Assembly (NCBI GenBank): GCA_910585015.1
Contig: CAJUCT010000003.1
Location: 24,579 to 88,578 of the forward strand
Source: an uncultured Acetatifactor sp.
Lineage (GTDB): Bacteria > Bacillota > Clostridia > Lachnospirales > Lachnospiraceae
Direction of reading: 5' to 3'
Length of the DNA stretch: 64,000 bases
In this document: piece by piece, positions 60,728 to 64,000 of the stretch
Layout of the letters: each line of letters starts with the position of its first letter
Numbering within the stretch: the first letter of the stretch is position 1
Notes under the pieces: generated by a model
The model's database searches: none
What the model saw: only the letters and a program-made list of their open reading frames with translations
Told to the model about the DNA's origin: nothing
Position numbers and translations under genes: made by a program

Positions 60728-62317
60728 ATGGCTGTGAACGGTTATTTTCAATTGGTGAATATCCAAAATGGTTTTGGAATAAAGTGCGTACCGCCTCGGG
60801 ACGGTGGGGAGGCAATACAGATAAATGAGTTGACGGACTATCTGGGAAAGCGTGGTTTAACTTGTGACATCGCAATGTTAAAAAGGGCTGTGAACGCTGA
60901 CTCAGTGCAGATTGTGATGGTGGGACTGGGCAGTTGTCCGCCGGAGCAAGAGAGTTATCTGTTGGAGGTCAGCGAGGATTCCATGACCGTGACAGCGCGT
61001 TTCTATCCGCCCTCCGAGACAGGACAGCGTATGTCCATGGATGAATTTATAAAGGATATGCAATTTAAGAAAATCGTTTATGGGCTGAATCAGGAGTTGC
61101 TGAAAAGACATTTTCGCAAGGGTGAGTATTGTAAGAACCTGGTGGTGGCAGAAGGAAAGCCTCCCCGCCATGGCAAGGATGCGCAGATACAATATTTTTT
61201 CAATACGGATCCCCAGGCGGTTCCCACGTTAAAAGAGGATGGCAGTGTAGACTTTTTTAACTTGAATACCATTAACCACTGCAAGAAGGGCGATCTGTTG
61301 GCTCAGATTATTCCGGAGGATCCCGGAGCGTGTGGCTATAATGTGGCGGGAGTACAGATCAAGCCCCGGAAGGTGAAGCGGGCGACTCTGCGTTTTGGTA
61401 AAAATGTGCTCCAGTCGGAAGATCGCATGTCCATATCTTCCCAGGTGGACGGCTGTGTGTCATTAGTGGACGACCAGGTGTTTGTGTCCGATCTGTATGA
61501 AGTGGAGAATGTGGACAACAGTACTGGAAATATAGAATTTGAGGGCAGTGTTCAGGTGAATGGCAATGTCTGCTCCGGGTTCAGTGTGATTGCGCAGGGC
61601 AATGTGATTGTCAAGGGCGTGGTGGAAGGCGCCTTTATCCGTGCGGACGGTGATATCGTAATCACCAGGGGCATGAATGGAATGAGCAAAGGACGTCTGG
61701 AGGCAGGCGGCAATATTATAGCTAAGTTTTTGGAAAATTCAACTGCTAACGCGTCGGGTTATGTATCCGCAGAATCCATCCTGCACAGCAAGGTTATGGC
61801 GGGAAGCGAGATTACTGTCACCGGCAGGCGGGGAAATATCACCGGAGGCCATGTGTGTGCCAACTACAGGGTCAGCGCCAAGACTTTGGGCGCCGGTTTG
61901 GGAGCATCCACCTTGGTGGAGGTGGGAGTGAATCCGAGTCTGAAGGCAGAGTACCAGGCGCTGCAGGAGGAACTGCAGGAGATACAGAAGGTGATCAAGA
62001 AGACACAGCCGATCCTGACTAATTTCGCGGAGAAAAGGGCAAAAGGTGTCCAGTTTTCTCCGGAGCAGTTAAAATATATTCGCTCCCTGGTGGCCCTCAC
62101 CGATTCAAAGAGAAAAGAACTCCAGGAGAAGAGCAGCAAATGGGAGGAGTTGCAGGCTGCCTTTGAGGATCAGAATGATGCCTATGTGGAAATTACGGGG
62201 GAAGCGTTTCCCGGCACGGTGATAGTGATCAAGGATGTCTCCCTGTCCCTGCGCAGTAGTTACCAGCACTGCCGCTTCAAGCGGATCGGCGGAGATGTGA
62301 AGATGGTTGGTCTATAG
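60728..62317 (+). CDS. FapA family protein (DUF342)
   Basis: Flagellar assembly protein A family, 529 residues. It has a variable N-terminal domain, a beta-helix core of short repeats (VQVNGNVCSGFSVIAQGNVI, VEGAFIRADGDIVI, SGYVSAESILHSKVMAGSEI) and a C-terminal coiled coil (about 405-480). It is resident in flagellar operons of clostridia and vibrios; the function is poorly defined, perhaps in flagellar placement or envelope interaction. It starts 79 bases after sigD with TAGGAGG upstream. Confidence 0.9.
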   Translation: MAVNGYFQLVNIQNGFGIKCVPPRDGGEAIQINELTDYLGKRGLTCDIAMLKRAVNADSVQIVMVGLGSCPPEQESYLLEVSEDSMTVTARFYPPSETGQRMSMDEFIKDMQFKKIVYGLNQELLKRHFRKGEYCKNLVVAEGKPPRHGKDAQIQYFFNTDPQAVPTLKEDGSVDFFNLNTINHCKKGDLLAQIIPEDPGACGYNVAGVQIKPRKVKRATLRFGKNVLQSEDRMSISSQVDGCVSLVDDQVFVSDLYEVENVDNSTGNIEFEGSVQVNGNVCSGFSVIAQGNVIVKGVVEGAFIRADGDIVITRGMNGMSKGRLEAGGNIIAKFLENSTANASGYVSAESILHSKVMAGSEITVTGRRGNITGGHVCANYRVSAKTLGAGLGASTLVEVGVNPSLKAEYQALQEELQEIQKVIKKTQPILTNFAEKRAKGVQFSPEQLKYIRSLVALTDSKRKELQEKSSKWEELQAAFEDQNDAYVEITGEAFPGTVIVIKDVSLSLRSSYQHCRFKRIGGDVKMVGL

Positions 62318-62353
62318 GGTTGAAGGAATGCTTTTTGAGAAAGGGATGGTTTT

Positions 62354-62668
62354 ATGGCTGTAAGCGCAATTCAAAACGCAACAATCGCCAGAGTGCAGGA
62401 TTATTCGACAATCAAGCAGAATGAGGACAATAAGGGGTATATGAATCAGGTCAGCATCGGCCAGAACCGGGAGGAAGATAACCAGCAGAAGGCCAGGCAG
62501 GTGCGATCCGGCGAGGAAGCTGAGTGGAAGAATAAGCGGCAGGATGCCCGGGAAAAGGGAAGCAATGAATACCACGGAGACGGCGGCAGAAAACGCAAGG
62601 GGACGGAGCCTGCGCAGCAGATGGTGATAAAGGATCATCCGCGCCAGGGCTTTGATATGAAAATATAG
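62354..62668 (+). CDS. Hypothetical protein, charged, flagellar operon
   Basis: This 104-residue protein is very polar, rich in Gln, Asn, Glu, Lys and Arg, and without predicted helices across the membrane (IQNATIARVQDYSTIKQNED at the start). I recognise no domain. It follows fapA by 36 bases with AAAGGGATGG upstream of the ATG. Its disordered look is compatible with a secreted or regulatory flagellar accessory protein, but this is a guess. Confidence 0.65.
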   Translation: MAVSAIQNATIARVQDYSTIKQNEDNKGYMNQVSIGQNREEDNQQKARQVRSGEEAEWKNKRQDAREKGSNEYHGDGGRKRKGTEPAQQMVIKDHPRQGFDMKI

Positions 62669-62674
62669 TTGGTG

Positions 62675-62713
62675 CGATACCGCAGGGGAATCCTGCGATA
62701 TGCGGGAAAGAGG
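62675..62713 (+). repeat. Dispersed palindrome ending in a ribosome site
   Basis: CGATACCGCAGG-GGAAT-CCTGCGATATGCGGGAAAGAGG: the CGCAGG/CCTGCG stem and trailing GGAAAGAGG match the last unit of the array at 9708-9743. It lies just upstream of the swrB-like gene in the same orientation. Confidence 0.65.
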
Positions 62714-62724
62714 AATATAGGAAT

Positions 62725-63471
62725 ATGAATAGTATGGAGATTGTACTCCTCGTCATAGGAGCTCTTGTTTTTGCAGCCAGTTTTCTGATTCCAAGCGGAA
62801 AAGGAGACAGCCCGGCACACAGCATGGAGATAGCTAAAGATGAAATAAGCGATCTGGTTGACAAGGAACTGGAGAGGATACGCGCCCAGGTGGATGACAC
62901 AGTGGAAGAAGCCATAAAAGATTCCATGGAGAAGACGGAGCGTACTCTGGAGAGAATATCCAATGAGAAAATCATGGCGGTAAACGAGTACTCGGATACT
63001 GTACTGGGGCAGATCAATAAGAGCCAGCAGGAAATCACATTCCTGTATGACATGCTCAATGCCAAGCATGATAGTCTGAAGAATACGGCTTCGGAAATGG
63101 AGCGGAAGGTTAAGGAGGCGGAAATCGCCAGCCGGGAGGTGGAGGCGGTTACCAGAGAGGCGGAGATTGCTCTGCGGGAAACTGAGGCGGCCACCCAAAT
63201 GGTCCGCCAAGTGGTGGCGCCGGCTTTTCAGACCATAGCAGAGGAGACGGAAGAGGAGAACAGTCAGCCGGAGCAGTTCCCTGAAGAGGAGATTCCCGTC
63301 CAGTCCCAGCAGGAGTTGCAGGGGACAGAGAGCTATAGCAATAAAAATGATAAGATCCTGGAACTTCACCGCCAGGGACGCTCCGATGTGACCATTGCCA
63401 AACAGCTGGACCTGGGCGTAGGTGAAGTAAAACTGGTTATTGATTTGTTTGAAGGAAGAAATAATTCATGA
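62725..63471 (+). CDS. SwrB-like/DUF6115 membrane protein
   Basis: It has one N-terminal membrane helix (MEIVLLVIGALVFAASFLI), a long coiled coil (about residues 35-165) and a C-terminal HTH-like segment (NDKILELHRQGRSDVTIAKQ then LDLGVGEVKLVIDLF) matching DUF6115. This is the layout of SwrB, encoded after sigD in Bacillus subtilis, which promotes assembly of the flagellar type III apparatus. The homology is weak at sequence level and rests on architecture and location. Confidence 0.78.
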   Translation: MNSMEIVLLVIGALVFAASFLIPSGKGDSPAHSMEIAKDEISDLVDKELERIRAQVDDTVEEAIKDSMEKTERTLERISNEKIMAVNEYSDTVLGQINKSQQEITFLYDMLNAKHDSLKNTASEMERKVKEAEIASREVEAVTREAEIALRETEAATQMVRQVVAPAFQTIAEETEEENSQPEQFPEEEIPVQSQQELQGTESYSNKNDKILELHRQGRSDVTIAKQLDLGVGEVKLVIDLFEGRNNS

Positions 63472-64000
63472 ATAGGACAGGTTTAAAATATTATTTGCGT
63501 GCCCTGGGCATCGGCATTATTGTGACGGCGCTGCTGATGGGCTACAGCCAGAAGGGACAGGCGCAGATGACAGACGAGGAAATTCGTGAGAGGGCGGCTC
63601 AGCTGGGTATGAGGGAACAGCAGGGAGTGCTGTCAGAACTTGCCACTGCATCACCGGAGGTAAGTCCTGCAGCAGATCCCACGGTCAGTCCCACATATTG
63701 GTCCACAGCGGCATCCACAGGCAGTCCCACATCTCAGCCTGCGGCGGAACCTGCGGCCAGCCCCACACCCCAGCCTGCGGCGGAACCGACGGCCAGTCCG
63801 ACGCCCCAGCCTGCGGCCAGCTCCACGCCCCAGCCTGCGGCAAAGCCGACGGCCAGTCCGACACCCCAGCCTGCGGCGGAATCTACGGCCAGCCCCACAC
63901 CCCAGCCTGCGGCAAAGCCTACAGCCAGCCCCACACCCCAGCCTGCGGCAAAGCCGACGGCCAGTCCTACACCCCAGCCTGCGGCAAAGCCGACGGCCAG
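63468..64000 (+). CDS. Membrane protein with Pro/Thr/Ala repeats, cut by window end
   Basis: The ATG overlaps the stop of the swrB-like gene. The N-terminus has one membrane helix (YLRALGIGIIVTALLMGYS) followed by MTDEEIRERAAQLGM, which resembles the start of YceG/MltG-like proteins found at this place in Lachnospiraceae operons. From about residue 80 it is made of 12-residue repeats (SPTPQPAAKPTA) up to the window edge. The repeats would form an extended wall-spanning stalk. The C-terminal domain that would decide the function is not in the window. Confidence 0.7.
   Translation, partial: MNRTGLKYYLRALGIGIIVTALLMGYSQKGQAQMTDEEIRERAAQLGMREQQGVLSELATASPEVSPAADPTVSPTYWSTAASTGSPTSQPAAEPAASPTPQPAAEPTASPTPQPAASSTPQPAAKPTASPTPQPAAESTASPTPQPAAKPTASPTPQPAAKPTASPTPQPAAKPTA
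63723..64000 (+). repeat. 36-bp tandem repeats encoding a Pro/Thr/Ala stalk
   Basis: About seven and a half units of 36 bases (core CCCACACCCCAGCCTGCGGC) with scattered substitutions and one shortened unit continue to the last base. Length probably varies between strains. Confidence 0.88.

Noticed and set aside
63734..63934. Minus-strand frame encoding Gly/Ala/Val repeats
   Set aside because: It is the mirror of the Pro/Thr/Ala repeat gene on the plus strand.

Overview
The window reads as chromosome from a motile, butyrate-forming member of the Lachnospiraceae (Clostridium cluster XIVa). This is inferred from family resemblance: a butyryl-CoA:acetate-type CoA-transferase, CodY, the gene order topA-codY-flgB..., a Bacillus/Clostridium-type motor and chemotaxis set (FliY, CheC, CheD, no CheZ) and frequent TTG/GTG starts after strong AGGAGG sites. 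Only one recognised gene (17590-18069) lies on the minus strand.

Region 1 (1-9.5 kb) is mostly housekeeping: RNase H (cut by the window start), an RluF-type pseudouridine synthase, NAD+-dependent DNA ligase, MetA with the residue associated with acetyl-CoA use, a lipoprotein with a broken start, a membrane TIR-domain protein, an XRE regulator whose C-terminal half resembles the flagellar torque protein FliG, an aromatic acid exporter-like protein and TruA.

Region 2 (9.5-20 kb) is accessory: a palindromic repeat array, the CoA-transferase, a Uma2 nuclease, a PAP2 phosphatase, ComFB, a LytTR-DUF3021-ABC exporter module, a patatin-like lipase beside an internally deleted aldo/keto reductase, a metallophosphoesterase and an AAA-ATPase/PD-(D/E)XK protein.

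Region 3 (20-25 kb) is an NAD salvage cluster, nrtR-pncA-pncB-nadE. Its promoter carries two identical CTCAAAATGAG sites, one lying exactly between the -35 and -10 boxes.

Region 4 (25-64 kb) holds topA and codY, each with a recognisable promoter, then a terminator, a strong sigma-A-type promoter and one continuous flagellar/chemotaxis superoperon to the end of the window. Its order is flgB, flgC, fliE-K (with motE), flgD, a flagellar operon protein, flgE, flbD, motA, motB, fliL, fliM, fliY, cheY, fliO-R, flhB, flhA, flhF, flhG, a PilZ brake, cheB, cheA, cheW, cheC, cheD, sigD, fapA, a swrB-like gene and a repeat-rich membrane protein cut by the window end. These encode the rod and hook, MS ring and switch, export gate, stators, polar/number control and the CheA-CheY phosphorelay with CheC/FliY/CheD adaptation. 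No cheR, flagellin, fliD, fliS, flgM, flgK or flgL is present in the window.

The strongest candidates for something undescribed are the HTH/MotA-like/FliG-C-like protein at 6799-7737 with its operator-like promoter, a family of palindromic repeats placed just upstream of ribosome binding sites, tandem 22-bp repeats with mini-ORFs in front of cheW, and the doubled operator of the NAD cluster.
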